A stretch of DNA of 64,000 bases from an uncultured Anaeroplasmataceae bacterium (GCA_949840955.1 CATKXV010000003.1:1-64000), one strand, 5' to 3'. Shown: positions 53,245 to 62,820, counted from the first letter of the stretch. Numbers and translations are program-made. The notes: a model not told the origin generated them from the letters alone.

Positions 53245-54336
53245 CTAGTCCCCCCCCTCAATCTCTAGTACTTGTTTGAGAACACACCACGCAGCCAGGC
53301 GTTTAGCTCCTCGCTTTGAATAATCTCTTCCCCACCAACATATTCTCTTTTGATAATTTATTGAGCAATAACATTTCCATGCAGGATAACCTTGCTCATC
53401 ATAACTTTCTTCAAATCTATAATTAGGCATATCAAAGTATCCTTTTTGTGCAAGTTCCTGTAATTGATTAACTGCCAATTTTTCACAAGGATTATCTATT
53501 TCATCCTTAATCGTAAAAAGCAAGTTATTTGATTTTAAATATTCATAAGCAAGTTTGGCAGCCAACATTCTTGCTTCACTTTTAGAATTTGCATGGCCTA
53601 CAAATGGTTCTCCATTATCAATAAGTAATTCACAAGTAATATTACCAGAACCTAATTCCATTCGGTTTCTTTTATTAGCAATGCTTAAATTATTAATCAA
53701 TCTCTCCCATATATAAAGATTATTTTCTATATACAGATATTTTGGAAGTGTTTTGTATTGTTTTTGCACCCACTGTTGAATTAAATCAACATAGTTATCT
53801 TGCTCATTAAAATCATTCTGCAAATAATGCTGTGAATTTAACATTATTTCAACAACAGTTTCTATTATTATTAAACTCCAACCACAATCTAAAGCAACAG
53901 CTCCAATAATTGCTTCAAACAAATCTTCTTTTACAGATGGCTCATCTTGAGCATTTTTATTGATATCTCCATTGCCCATAATAAGATATTGATTTAAACC
54001 TAGTATATCAATTCGATGTGCAAGCATCTTCTTTTCAACCAATTTCTTCTTTAGGTTGGTAAATTCACCCTCAGTATAATCTGTAATGAACTCATTTTCA
54101 TCCTCATAGGAATCGTATTCATCTTCATCTTCTGCATACCAACCATAATTATCCATAAGGATTTTCACTACTGCTAGATCTAGGGCTTTATCACCAATGA
54201 ATTCTAGTACTTCGTTGTTTTCTCCACCATTTTCTTCGGAATATGATTTTCTTACAAAGGCTTGTTGTAAAAGGTCCTTATTATGAAATTCATACCCAAT
54301 CACATTTTCAATTTCTTCTAAATCGTTTCTGTTCAT
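53245..54336 (-). CDS. RNase III with two dsRNA-binding-like domains, island-borne
   Basis: About 363 aa. The nuclease domain keeps the full signature NNEVLEFIGDKALDLAVV (both Glu and the Asp) and the second acidic site KEDLFEAIIGAVALD, so catalysis is expected. An acidic insertion (EDEDEYDSYEDENEF) lies between helices. Two dsRBD-like segments follow: NSKSEARMLAAKLAYEYL (about 260-280) and YSKRGAKRLAAWCVLKQVLE at the end. Housekeeping RNase III is about 230 aa with one dsRBD. ATG 54336 is chosen for AAGG upstream and the domain start. A run of eight G ends the gene. Confidence 0.82.
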   Translation of the reverse strand: MNRNDLEEIENVIGYEFHNKDLLQQAFVRKSYSEENGGENNEVLEFIGDKALDLAVVKILMDNYGWYAEDEDEYDSYEDENEFITDYTEGEFTNLKKKLVEKKMLAHRIDILGLNQYLIMGNGDINKNAQDEPSVKEDLFEAIIGAVALDCGWSLIIIETVVEIMLNSQHYLQNDFNEQDNYVDLIQQWVQKQYKTLPKYLYIENNLYIWERLINNLSIANKRNRMELGSGNITCELLIDNGEPFVGHANSKSEARMLAAKLAYEYLKSNNLLFTIKDEIDNPCEKLAVNQLQELAQKGYFDMPNYRFEESYDEQGYPAWKCYCSINYQKRICWWGRDYSKRGAKRLAAWCVLKQVLEIEGGD

Positions 54337-54604
54337 ATAATTAAACCTTCTCTTTCTATAATTTGAAGGCAAACAAAAAGTCTAACATAATTTACACTAC
54401 TCCCATTAGAAAATAGTTTTCTTTTATTGTTAGACCTAATTGATTAAATTATATTACATAAATCATTCTTATTTATTAAATCCCACTTGCATAAGCTAAA
54501 ATAAATATCTTCTATTTTATGTTGCATATTTAAACAATTAGTATTTTGTATGCCTCCTTATTTAGATAATATCAAAAATGAAAAATATTGTCAATAAATT
54601 TTAT

Positions 54605-54649
54605 AAAAAATGTCGCTAAATAGAAGTTTCATCTAATAGCGACATTTTT
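54605..54649 (-). terminator. Terminator downstream of rlmCD
   Basis: AAATGTCGCTA/TAGCGACATTT stem with T-rich tail on the minus strand, 55 nt after the rlmCD stop. 54373-54604 holds an inverted pair GTCTAACA/TGTTAGAC and a possible 27-aa frame, nothing firm. Confidence 0.75.
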
Positions 54650-54704
54650 ATATAATAAATATATCAATTACTTTTTTGAGTTTAATTATTATTCATAATA
54701 ATTA

Positions 54705-56075
54705 TCACTTAGGGATATATTTTGTCTCATCTCTCAATGATAACTGACATACACTTTCTGTTAAAGCGGTTTGAGGGAACATATCTAAGGGAGTTATAGA
54801 ATTAAACTGATAAATTTTACTTAGCTTTTCTAAATCCTTTGCTAAAGTTGCAGGATTACAAGAAACATATACCATTCTCCTTATTTTAGCATGAAGTAAA
54901 GCCTGAATAAAGGTATCCTCTAATCCTGTTCTAGGAGGATCAACTACTACAACATCAAAGGATTCTTCCTCTAACAATTTAGGTAAAAGCTGTGCTGCAT
55001 CCCCTTGATAAAATTTTGCATTTTTAATCTTATTTATCTCAGCATTTTCTTTTGCAGCAAGAACTGCATCCTTATTGTATTCAATACCAACTACCTCTTT
55101 AGCCATATGGGCTAAATATAAGCCAATGGCTCCTACACCACTATAGGCATCTAACACCCTTTCTTTAAAGGAAAGCTTGCAGGCCTTTAAAACAATATCC
55201 ATCATCTGCTTTGCTTGCTTCGTATTTAATTGAAAAAAGGTATTGGGATAAATGCGATACGAAATATTTCCTAATTTTTCTACAATGTAGGGATTCCCTT
55301 CTAAAAGCGTAGGCTCAGTACCAAAAAAGCCAATATCCTTTTTAGAATCATTCAAGGATTCATAAACCCCTACCACCCCATCAATTTGGATGACCTTTCT
55401 CGCAAGCTCCTTAATTTTATTGCTTTTCTCTCCTATGATAAGACAAACTAATGCTTCATTTTTTTCATTTACACGAGTAATTAAATATCTTAATATACCT
55501 CTACCATACTTAGCAATATATCCAGAAATTCCTAATTCCTCTGCATAGGTTAAAATCATAGTATTTATTTCATTGATTCTTTTCTTTTGCACAAGACAAG
55601 AATCAATGGGAACAATGGAATTGGAATTTGGCTTTAGCATACAAACATGAAGCTTTCCATCGACGTTTTTCACAGAAAGTTGACTACGATTTCTATAGTG
55701 AAATATATCTTCAGAGGGTACAGTTTTACGGATTTCAAAGGATTTAGGATTCAAACTTGTATATCTATTTATAGCCTCTATGATGGATTCTCTTTTGAAT
55801 TCAAGCATTTTCTCGTAGCTGATATGACTAACATTACAGCCACCACATTCATAATAATATGGACAGCTAGGAGAAATTCTATCCTTTATATAATGCTTGA
55901 TTTCTAAAGATTTTGCGAAGGCCATTTTTCCATTGGTTTTTGTAACCTCTACATTATGACCTTCCCCTGGAATGGCATTTTCAACAAATACAGCCATACG
56001 ATTATAAAAGCCAATCCCCTCCCCATTAATACCCAATCGTTTAATATCTAATATAAAATTATCCTTTTCTTTCAC
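54705..56075 (-). CDS. rlmCD: 23S rRNA (uracil-C5)-methyltransferase RlmCD/RumA type
   Basis: 456 aa. An N-terminal TRAM domain, then the iron-sulfur ligand set beginning CPYYYECGGC with a further Cys at DSCLVQKK. SAM fold: RVLDAYSGVGAIGLYLA, FDVVVVDPPRTG, YVSCNPATLAKDL with catalytic Cys. It makes m5U in 23S rRNA. The C terminus MFPQTALTESVCQLSLRDET carries KYIPK extra, consistent with an end replaced by insertion. Its 5' end overlaps the GH43 gene by 17 bp. Host gene of the island attachment site. Confidence 0.93.
   Translation of the reverse strand: MKEKDNFILDIKRLGINGEGIGFYNRMAVFVENAIPGEGHNVEVTKTNGKMAFAKSLEIKHYIKDRISPSCPYYYECGGCNVSHISYEKMLEFKRESIIEAINRYTSLNPKSFEIRKTVPSEDIFHYRNRSQLSVKNVDGKLHVCMLKPNSNSIVPIDSCLVQKKRINEINTMILTYAEELGISGYIAKYGRGILRYLITRVNEKNEALVCLIIGEKSNKIKELARKVIQIDGVVGVYESLNDSKKDIGFFGTEPTLLEGNPYIVEKLGNISYRIYPNTFFQLNTKQAKQMMDIVLKACKLSFKERVLDAYSGVGAIGLYLAHMAKEVVGIEYNKDAVLAAKENAEINKIKNAKFYQGDAAQLLPKLLEEESFDVVVVDPPRTGLEDTFIQALLHAKIRRMVYVSCNPATLAKDLEKLSKIYQFNSITPLDMFPQTALTESVCQLSLRDETKYIPK
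54708..54760 (-). repeat. rlmCD 3'-end copy A (inside the intact gene)
   Basis: The segment encoding TESVCQLSLRDETK matches copy B at 35295 in sequence and in the plus-strand run ATAACTG-CATA. It marks the rlmCD-side junction of the island. Confidence 0.7.
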
Positions 56076-57558
56076 TTTTTTTCACAGCCTTTACTTTATA
56101 ATACTTGAAACGAGCATAGCCAGAGGATGTATGATTGGATCGAGCATATATCCCCGTCTTTCCACCAATCCAGCGTCCTGGAGTAGCCGTATAGATTTCT
56201 TTAAAAATTGTCTTGTTAAAACCCAGCTGATATTTGTCTGGATAGGTAAATTTCATAACAAATTCAATCTCTTTATTTTGATATAAACAATCAAATAAAG
56301 CTACATCCTCCTTTTGATTGAAGGCTCCTGAACGAATTTGAAGATGATTTTGCCCTGAGATTCTTCTTATGCATATATATTTATAAAAGCTCCCCATATA
56401 GCATAAGCCTACCTCATCCCCATCTTCTTCTAGCCTTAATTCACATAGAGCTGTAATTTTAAAGGAAGGGTAAGAAAGCTTAGTTAAAAACAAATTTGGA
56501 GTAAGGTTCAGTGCACTATAGGCCATATTATGATGATAGTAACAGGAGAGTACTAATCCTCTAGATAATGTATACCAGCCCGGTTGCTTATTGGCTGGAG
56601 TTTGCCATATAAGACTCAGTCTATTTGATTGAAATAAATCAGAGGTTTCTAATTTAAAATTGGATTCTTTATTCACAAGATATTCATGCTTTGTAACAGG
56701 AGACCCTGCCAAAAGCTCATCAGGTGCATAGCCACAGATTGGCCAATCATTTACCCATTTCACTGGTTCTAAATGAACAATCCTTCCATAGCAATCCAAA
56801 TCCTGAAAATGGACAAAAGCCCACGCATCCCTTTTAAGCTCAATTAGAGCTCCCTGATGTGGTCCATTAATTTTTGTATCATTTTGCATTAAAACGATTT
56901 TAGCCTCATAGGGTCCATAGATATTTTTGCTTCTAAGACATACCTGCCAGCCTGTTTTCACACTACCAGCAGGAGCCATAATGTAAATCCAGCCATTTCG
57001 CATATTAAACTTAGGTCCTTCAATGGTAGGATTCATATTATGCCCATCATAAATGATCGTATAGGTTTCGGATATCTTTTCCTTTAAATCGGAAGAAACC
57101 TCATAAAGACCTAAGCAGGAATTGAAGCCTATCCTACTTTTAGCAAAGCCTACAACCATATAGCATTTATCCTTAATCCAGATTGGACAGGGATCCTCTA
57201 AGCCTTTCCCTTCAATTAGGCACCAGGGCTTTGTCCAATCCCCTTGGTCAATATTTGTACAGGAGCTTATATAGATTCCTTCATCTGGAAATGGGATAGA
57301 TACATAGTATTTCCCTTTATGAAAACGTAGGGAAGGTGCCCAAGCACCCTCCCCATGAAATACATCCTTAAACCGAGGAAAAGGTAGTTCTTCAAAAACA
57401 TAATGAATCAATTTCCAATCCACAAGATTTTTACTCTTTAATACCGGAATACCTGGTGTATGATTAAAGCTAGAGGCAACCATATAAAAATTATCATTTT
57501 TTCGAATAACATCGGGATCTGAAAAATCCTGAAATATTATTGGATTCGTATAATCCAT
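56059..57558 (-). CDS. Glycoside hydrolase family 43 (xylosidase/arabinofuranosidase type)
   Basis: 499 aa, no signal peptide, so intracellular. The five-blade propeller carries the catalytic set: FSDPDVI (D14 base), EDPCPIW (D122) and TIEGPKF (E180 acid). From about 310 a beta-sandwich domain follows (PGWYTLSRGLVLS, GDEVGLCYMGSFY), as in GH43 enzymes with the GH43_C2 module. It likely releases xylose or arabinose from short oligosaccharides brought in by transport. The gene sits between rseP and rlmCD, outside any sugar operon. Confidence 0.88.
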   Translation of the reverse strand: MDYTNPIIFQDFSDPDVIRKNDNFYMVASSFNHTPGIPVLKSKNLVDWKLIHYVFEELPFPRFKDVFHGEGAWAPSLRFHKGKYYVSIPFPDEGIYISSCTNIDQGDWTKPWCLIEGKGLEDPCPIWIKDKCYMVVGFAKSRIGFNSCLGLYEVSSDLKEKISETYTIIYDGHNMNPTIEGPKFNMRNGWIYIMAPAGSVKTGWQVCLRSKNIYGPYEAKIVLMQNDTKINGPHQGALIELKRDAWAFVHFQDLDCYGRIVHLEPVKWVNDWPICGYAPDELLAGSPVTKHEYLVNKESNFKLETSDLFQSNRLSLIWQTPANKQPGWYTLSRGLVLSCYYHHNMAYSALNLTPNLFLTKLSYPSFKITALCELRLEEDGDEVGLCYMGSFYKYICIRRISGQNHLQIRSGAFNQKEDVALFDCLYQNKEIEFVMKFTYPDKYQLGFNKTIFKEIYTATPGRWIGGKTGIYARSNHTSSGYARFKYYKVKAVKKSERKG

Positions 57559-57564
57559 ATGCTC

Positions 57565-59274
57565 CTACCCCTTTCGTATCATTCTTAAGATATCATTATA
57601 CGTTACATATACAAAAAGAATCATCAGCAAGATAAAAAATACATTATTGATTATATTTTCCACCTTTTTACTTGGCTTCTTTCTTGTTACTAGCTCATAG
57701 CCTAAGAATACAATTCTTCCACCATCTAAGGCAGGGATAGGAAGTAAATTCATCACCCCAATATTTACAGACAGCATAGCAGTAAAGGCTAATAAGGATA
57801 AAAAGCCTGAGCCTATAAACGTCTTTATCAAATCAAAAATACCAACAAAGCTAGATAAATCACTTACACCAACCTGTCTTATTCCACCACTACTAGGGAA
57901 TAGCAATAATCCTAAGGTTCTAAAGATCAACGTAAAATCATCCCAAAAATCTACAAAGGCATTTCCTATACATCTAAAGAAGTCAAACTTCATAACAGGG
58001 GACATACCTATCTTAATTTGAATCTTTTCAATTCTTTGATTGCTTAAAACATCATCCCCTAAGGTTTGCATTGGTGCTTTTTCACACTCTTCTATAGAAA
58101 CAATTCCTTTTTTCTTATAGGAATAATATTCAAAATAGACATTGGCAATATTAACATCCTTAAATAGGGATATCAGCTGATCCCAGGATTCAATATCAAC
58201 AATGGTTCCTTCTGTAATACTTTTATCTGAGTTGACTACATCTATTCTAACCTTGGTAAGAATATCTCCTGAGGCTATTTCATATTCTCCTCGTTTTCCT
58301 TCATCTAAATAACGAATTCCAATAGCTCCTAGACGAACTCCATGGGTGACTTCCTTTGGAAATTCTTCCTTTTTAACCTGCATATTAGAAATACCTAAGG
58401 AAACGATATAGGTATAGCATTCTATGCTTAGAGCCTCTGTTTTTCCATTTCGAATGATTTCAAAATCAGCTGTTGTTTTGTTGTTTTCCAAAAGTTTGTC
58501 TAATTCATTAGATAAGTCATTCCAGCTTTTGATTTCAGCTCCATTAATTTTTTTAACCTCATCACCAGGCAATAAGAGCGTTGAGCCATCCTCTGCTATC
58601 AAGCTTGAATTGGTAGTTGAAATTGCGCCTATAATATTAGAATCGTAATTCGGAACCCCCGTCGCAAAGCTTACAATCAAATATAAAAATATGGCTAGAA
58701 TAAAATTCATAAAAGGTCCTGCAACAAGAGTTAAAAATCTCTGTAGGATTGTTTTTGATTCAAAGCTTCGATCATAAGGTGTAATCTGAAGTTTATTATC
58801 CTTTTTCAAAACGTAAAATGCATCGGGTAAAACCTCATAATATTGATTTTGAAAGCCATCATTTATAGTAATATAGAGTGGATTGCCATCCTTTCCGTAT
58901 AAATCAAGATCAATAACCTCACCACGAACATAGGCATCCATATCCTCTTCTGTGATAATTTCACTGACTTTTCCATCTAATATATTTAAACCAATTTGTT
59001 CCCCAACCTTAACGAGCTCACTGGTAATTTCTTCTCCTGCCATAGATACATATCCACCAATGGGAATTGCTCTTATACAAAAGGTCGTTTCTCCAAATTT
59101 CTTTTTATAGATGGCAGGTCCCATTCCAATGGAAAATTCATGGCATAGGATGCCTGCCTTTCTAGCAAAAAAGAAATGCCCTCCCTCATGTATAATAATG
59201 ATAATACCTAAAATGAGAATAAAGGCTATAATACTGACAATTACTAAAGGTACTCCTGTAAGTGCTAAAATCAT
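57565..59274 (-). CDS. rseP: Site-2 intramembrane protease RseP/RasP family
   Basis: 569 aa, longer than the usual 420-450. First membrane helix with zinc motif HEGGHFFFARK. PDZ-like regions follow (LLLPGDEVKKINGAEIKSW and SGDILTKVRIDVVNS). The late motif NLLPIPALDGGRIVFLG supplies the third ligand. Extra length is in two acidic insertions, one after the first helix (about 75-175). It cleaves membrane anti-sigma factors or signal peptide remnants. It overlaps dxr by 4 bp in the conserved order. Confidence 0.92.
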   Translation of the reverse strand: MILALTGVPLVIVSIIAFILILGIIIIIHEGGHFFFARKAGILCHEFSIGMGPAIYKKKFGETTFCIRAIPIGGYVSMAGEEITSELVKVGEQIGLNILDGKVSEIITEEDMDAYVRGEVIDLDLYGKDGNPLYITINDGFQNQYYEVLPDAFYVLKKDNKLQITPYDRSFESKTILQRFLTLVAGPFMNFILAIFLYLIVSFATGVPNYDSNIIGAISTTNSSLIAEDGSTLLLPGDEVKKINGAEIKSWNDLSNELDKLLENNKTTADFEIIRNGKTEALSIECYTYIVSLGISNMQVKKEEFPKEVTHGVRLGAIGIRYLDEGKRGEYEIASGDILTKVRIDVVNSDKSITEGTIVDIESWDQLISLFKDVNIANVYFEYYSYKKKGIVSIEECEKAPMQTLGDDVLSNQRIEKIQIKIGMSPVMKFDFFRCIGNAFVDFWDDFTLIFRTLGLLLFPSSGGIRQVGVSDLSSFVGIFDLIKTFIGSGFLSLLAFTAMLSVNIGVMNLLPIPALDGGRIVFLGYELVTRKKPSKKVENIINNVFFILLMILFVYVTYNDILRMIRKG

Positions 59275-60422
59275 AATATCTCTCCATATTCTTTTATTAT
59301 TTTTGCAAAAACACTCTTCCCTACGGAAATGCGCTCCTCTAAAGAGGGCGTATAGCTTCTTTCATAGACTTCACTACATATCTCTTCATATATAATCTGC
59401 TCAATTTTTAAAAAGGGGATTCTTCCCTGTAAAAACAAATGAACAGCAGCTTCATTTGAAGCATTTAATACAGCTAAATATAAGCCACCCTTTTTCGCTG
59501 CTAAAAAAGCATAGGATAAGCAAGGATACCGCTCCATAGATAGGTCATCAAAATGAAGAGTACAAGCTTTAAAAGATACATGCTTTACAGCCAAGGCTCT
59601 ATGCTGTGGATAAGCTAAGGCATAAGATATCGGAATACGCATATCGGATACTCCGAGCTGCGCTTTAATCGATCCATCCTTAAATTCTACACAGGAATGA
59701 ACCATACTTTCGGGGTGATATATGGCCTCTATATTCTCGTAAGGAATATCAAATAAATAATGTGCCTCAATCACCTCAAAGCCCTTATTCATCATTGTAG
59801 CTGAATCAATCGTTATCTTTGGTCCCATACTCCAATTGGGATGCCTTAATGCATCCTCCACTGTGACACCATTTAATTCCTCCCTAGTGAAATTCCTAAA
59901 GGAACCACCACTAGCGGTAATATAAAGCTTTTCAATTTCCCTATCGCTTTCTCTACGTAAGCATTGCAAAATAGCTGAATGCTCCGAATCAATAGGTAGT
60001 AATGTAACCTTATACTTCCTCACATATTCCTTAATTATATCTCCTGCAACCACCAAGGTTTCCTTATTGGCTAAAGCAATGTTCTTCCCATTTCGAATAG
60101 CTTCCACAGTAGGCATAAGCCCAGCTACTCCAACTAAAGCATTCACAAGCCATTCATTTTCATATCTTTGATACCGTGCAATTTCAAGTAAGCCCTCATC
60201 CCCATATACCACTTTAGGAGCATAGGATATAGAAAAGATATGCTCCTCTTTACGGAAGCATACAATTTCTGGTTTATATTTCTCAATTATTTTTTTTGAA
60301 AGGATTAAATCCGATCCAACACTTAGCCCAATCACCTTATACTCCTCGGGATATTGGTCGATCACATCTAAAGTTTGTGTCCCAATAGAACCACAAGCCC
60401 CTAATATATATATATACTTCAT
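59271..60422 (-). CDS. dxr: 1-deoxy-D-xylulose 5-phosphate reductoisomerase
   Basis: About 383 aa. NADPH site GACGSIGTQTLDV, LANKETLVVAG, the metal-binding IDSEHSAILQCL, the SGGSF loop, and HPNWSMGPKITIDSATMMNKG. It catalyses the first committed step of the MEP isoprenoid pathway. ATG 60422 overlaps the cdsA stop as ATGA; an ATG two codons upstream is less likely. Confidence 0.97.
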   Translation of the reverse strand: MKYIYILGACGSIGTQTLDVIDQYPEEYKVIGLSVGSDLILSKKIIEKYKPEIVCFRKEEHIFSISYAPKVVYGDEGLLEIARYQRYENEWLVNALVGVAGLMPTVEAIRNGKNIALANKETLVVAGDIIKEYVRKYKVTLLPIDSEHSAILQCLRRESDREIEKLYITASGGSFRNFTREELNGVTVEDALRHPNWSMGPKITIDSATMMNKGFEVIEAHYLFDIPYENIEAIYHPESMVHSCVEFKDGSIKAQLGVSDMRIPISYALAYPQHRALAVKHVSFKACTLHFDDLSMERYPCLSYAFLAAKKGGLYLAVLNASNEAAVHLFLQGRIPFLKIEQIIYEEICSEVYERSYTPSLEERISVGKSVFAKIIKEYGEIL

Positions 60423-61381
60423 AGGCATGCACCAAATACCATAAAATCAGGTAAATCAAACAAAATTCGTATGATGGTAAGTAAGCATACAAAAACAATG
60501 CTTGCAAAAAGAGCTGAATCAAAGCGATCTAGAATACCACCATGTCCTGGAAAAACCTGCGAAAAATCCTTTATTCCATACGTTCTTTTAAATTTTGAAC
60601 AGATTAAATCTCCAATTTGACTAGCCACAGAGATTAAAACCGTTAAAATAATAATAAAAAGAACTAAAACTGCTGTTGGCATTCTATCTACATCAAATAC
60701 ACCATCAAAAAAGCGAATAGGGGTAGCTCCTACAATAAAATAATGACCAAATTTATCATAAAAGCCTGCAAATAATCCACCAACAATCGCCGCTACTAGA
60801 GTTCCACCAATGGCTCCCTCCCAAGTTTTTTTAGGGGAAATTTTAGGACACATTTTATGCTTTCCAAAATTCAAACCAAAGACTAAAGCAAAAATATCAG
60901 TAAAGGTTGAAATGAGTATCATATATATTATAAATCGTAATCCACTAAATAATAAAATCGTAATCGAAGAAAAGCCTAAGGATATATATAAAATAATCAT
61001 AAAGCATCTTCCTACATCCGCAGCATCAAAATCATCGACGAAAACCTGACATGCAAACACCATCGCACATACTAAGGTAAAGGTGGTAAGCATACTTAAT
61101 TTAAAATCCATTTTTGCCATAATTTGGTAAATGAGTGAGGTTTTACACGCTGGATCTTCATTTACAATTCCTAAGTAAATTAATAGAGTTGATATGACAA
61201 TGATGATTTTAACACCCATTTTCATAGGCTTCGTCTTTTCAACCATATGAATCATTTCAACTGTTGCTACTATACAAAAAAATGTTATGACAAATTGTAA
61301 CAATGGAAATAACGCATCCACAAGAAGTAGGGGAATTAAAATAATTCCTAAAACGATTCCCGTTATAATTCGTTTCTTCAT
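60419..61381 (-). CDS. cdsA: Phosphatidate cytidylyltransferase
   Basis: 320 aa with about eight membrane helices. The family signature is seen as SKFKRTYGIKDFSQVFPGHG followed by GILDRFDS. KTWEGAIGG is also conserved. It makes CDP-diacylglycerol for phospholipid synthesis. It precedes dxr, and is separated from frr by a terminator. Confidence 0.95.
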   Translation of the reverse strand: MKKRIITGIVLGIILIPLLLVDALFPLLQFVITFFCIVATVEMIHMVEKTKPMKMGVKIIIVISTLLIYLGIVNEDPACKTSLIYQIMAKMDFKLSMLTTFTLVCAMVFACQVFVDDFDAADVGRCFMIILYISLGFSSITILLFSGLRFIIYMILISTFTDIFALVFGLNFGKHKMCPKISPKKTWEGAIGGTLVAAIVGGLFAGFYDKFGHYFIVGATPIRFFDGVFDVDRMPTAVLVLFIIILTVLISVASQIGDLICSKFKRTYGIKDFSQVFPGHGGILDRFDSALFASIVFVCLLTIIRILFDLPDFMVFGACL

Positions 61382-61461
61382 ATCTTAGCCTCTCTTTCTA
61401 TAGTCTTAAATCTTATTCTTTATTATACCACCGAAAAATGGAAAAAGAAAGAACAATGAAT

Positions 61462-61487
61462 AAAAAGCCTAAGCAAATGCTTAAGCT
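61462..61487 (-). terminator. Terminator after frr
   Basis: AGC-TAAGCA/TGCTTA-GCT hairpin followed by TTTTTATT on the minus strand. Its left arm overlaps the frr stop codon. Confidence 0.75.
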
Positions 61488-62037
61488 AAATAGACATTAC
61501 ATCCTTATTCTTCTTTTCAGCAATTTCTGCAATACTTTCAATCTTTTGATCTGTCAATTTTTGAATATCCTCTAAGGCACCCTTTTCGTCATCCTCAGGT
61601 AAATCTAGCTTCTTTACCTCATCATTTGAATCTCTTCTAATATTTCTGACATTGACCTTAGCCTGTTCTTCCATTTTGCCAACAACTTTTGTCAGCTCAC
61701 GTCTACGTTCTTCTGTCATTTTAGGCAAAATCAAACGTATCCCATTGCTATCATTTTGTGGTGTTAGTCCTAATGAGGAGGCTTGAATTGCTTTTTCAAT
61801 CTCCTTACACATAGATTTATCAAAAGGCTTGATATAAAGCTGATTTGCCTCTGGAACTGTAATTGAGGAAATTTGTTTTAAAGGAGTCATAACTCCATAA
61901 TATTCAATTGCAATTGAGTCTAATAAAGAGGCATTGGCACGTCCTGTTCTTACAGTAGACAATTCTCTTTCAAAGGAAGCTAAAGCTTTATCCATTCTAT
62001 CCTCCGCTTCCAATAATATCATTTCTAATTCTTCCAT
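61486..62037 (-). CDS. frr: Ribosome recycling factor
   Basis: 183 aa, standard length. STVRTGRANASLLDSIAIEY and LRLxP-like RLILPKMTEERRRELTKVV are the family core. It splits post-termination ribosomes together with EF-G. 8 bp after pyrH, in the conserved translation cluster. Confidence 0.97.
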   Translation of the reverse strand: MEELEMILLEAEDRMDKALASFERELSTVRTGRANASLLDSIAIEYYGVMTPLKQISSITVPEANQLYIKPFDKSMCKEIEKAIQASSLGLTPQNDSNGIRLILPKMTEERRRELTKVVGKMEEQAKVNVRNIRRDSNDEVKKLDLPEDDEKGALEDIQKLTDQKIESIAEIAEKKNKDVMSI

Positions 62038-62045
62038 TTTTTCAC

Positions 62046-62756
62046 CTACTTCACCTTTACAAAAGTTCCTATTTTTTCGCCCTTGACTGCTCGAACAATA
62101 TTTCCTTCTGTATTCATATTAAATACGATAATGTTGAGTCCATTATCCTTACATAAGGATGCAGCTGTAGCATCCATTACCTTTAAATCCTTAGATAAAA
62201 TCTCAGCAAAGGTTAATTCACTATAAAGCTTTGCCTCTGGATTTATTCGAGGATCAGAATCATATACACCTTCTGTTTTATTCTTAGCCATAAGAACAAT
62301 TTCAGCATCGATTTCTGTAGCTCTTAAAACACAAGCAGTATCTGTAGAAAAGTAAGGTGATCCAATACCACCAACAAAAATACAAACACGCCCTTTTTCC
62401 AAATGACGAACTGCTCTTCTTCTAATATATGGCTCTGTGATTTCATTGATGGTAAGAGCAGACAAAACTCTTGTTGGAACGCCCAATTGCTCTAAAGCAT
62501 CCTGTACTGCAAGACCATTCATGATTGTAGCAAGCATTCCCATATAATCTGCCTGTGCACGCTCCATACCCAACTCAGAGGCTGTTTTTCCTCTCCATAT
62601 GTTTCCGCCACCAACAACAATGCCTATTTCAACTCCAAGATCATGAGCATCCTTTATTTGCTTAGCAATGGATCGAACAGTGACAGAATCAATACCAAAG
62701 CTAGTTTCACCTTTAATTGCTTCTCCACTCATTTTCAATAAAACGCGCTTGTACAT
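62046..62756 (-). CDS. pyrH: UMP kinase
   Basis: About 236 aa. [16 protein letters not shown] start, [13 protein letters not shown], and [19 protein letters not shown] are the amino-acid kinase motifs. It phosphorylates UMP to UDP. The start at 62756 is set by AAGGAGG 8 nt upstream. Confidence 0.97.
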   Translation of the reverse strand: MYKRVLLKMSGEAIKGETSFGIDSVTVRSIAKQIKDAHDLGVEIGIVVGGGNIWRGKTASELGMERAQADYMGMLATIMNGLAVQDALEQLGVPTRVLSALTINEITEPYIRRRAVRHLEKGRVCIFVGGIGSPYFSTDTACVLRATEIDAEIVLMAKNKTEGVYDSDPRINPEAKLYSELTFAEILSKDLKVMDATAASLCKDNGLNIIVFNMNTEGNIVRAVKGEKIGTFVKVK

Positions 62757-62820
62757 ATTCTTTTCCTCCTTATTTATATACAAAAATAAGGAAAGGCCAG
62801 TAGCCTCCCCTTAAACATAA

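Larger units (their letters stand above)
34390..54760. mobile_element. Composite island at the rlmCD 3' end
   Basis: All sequence between rubrerythrin and the intact rlmCD gene is accessory: nucleases, restriction genes, helical defence-like proteins, broken genes and a broken integrase. Repeats of the rlmCD 3' end occur at about 50137, 36702 and 35295, with a weaker one near 34400, dividing the island into segments. The 3' end of the rRNA uracil methyltransferase gene is a known integration site for conjugative elements in Firmicutes. No conjugation or phage structural genes are visible, so these are small cargo or decayed elements. Boundaries are approximate. Confidence 0.75.
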
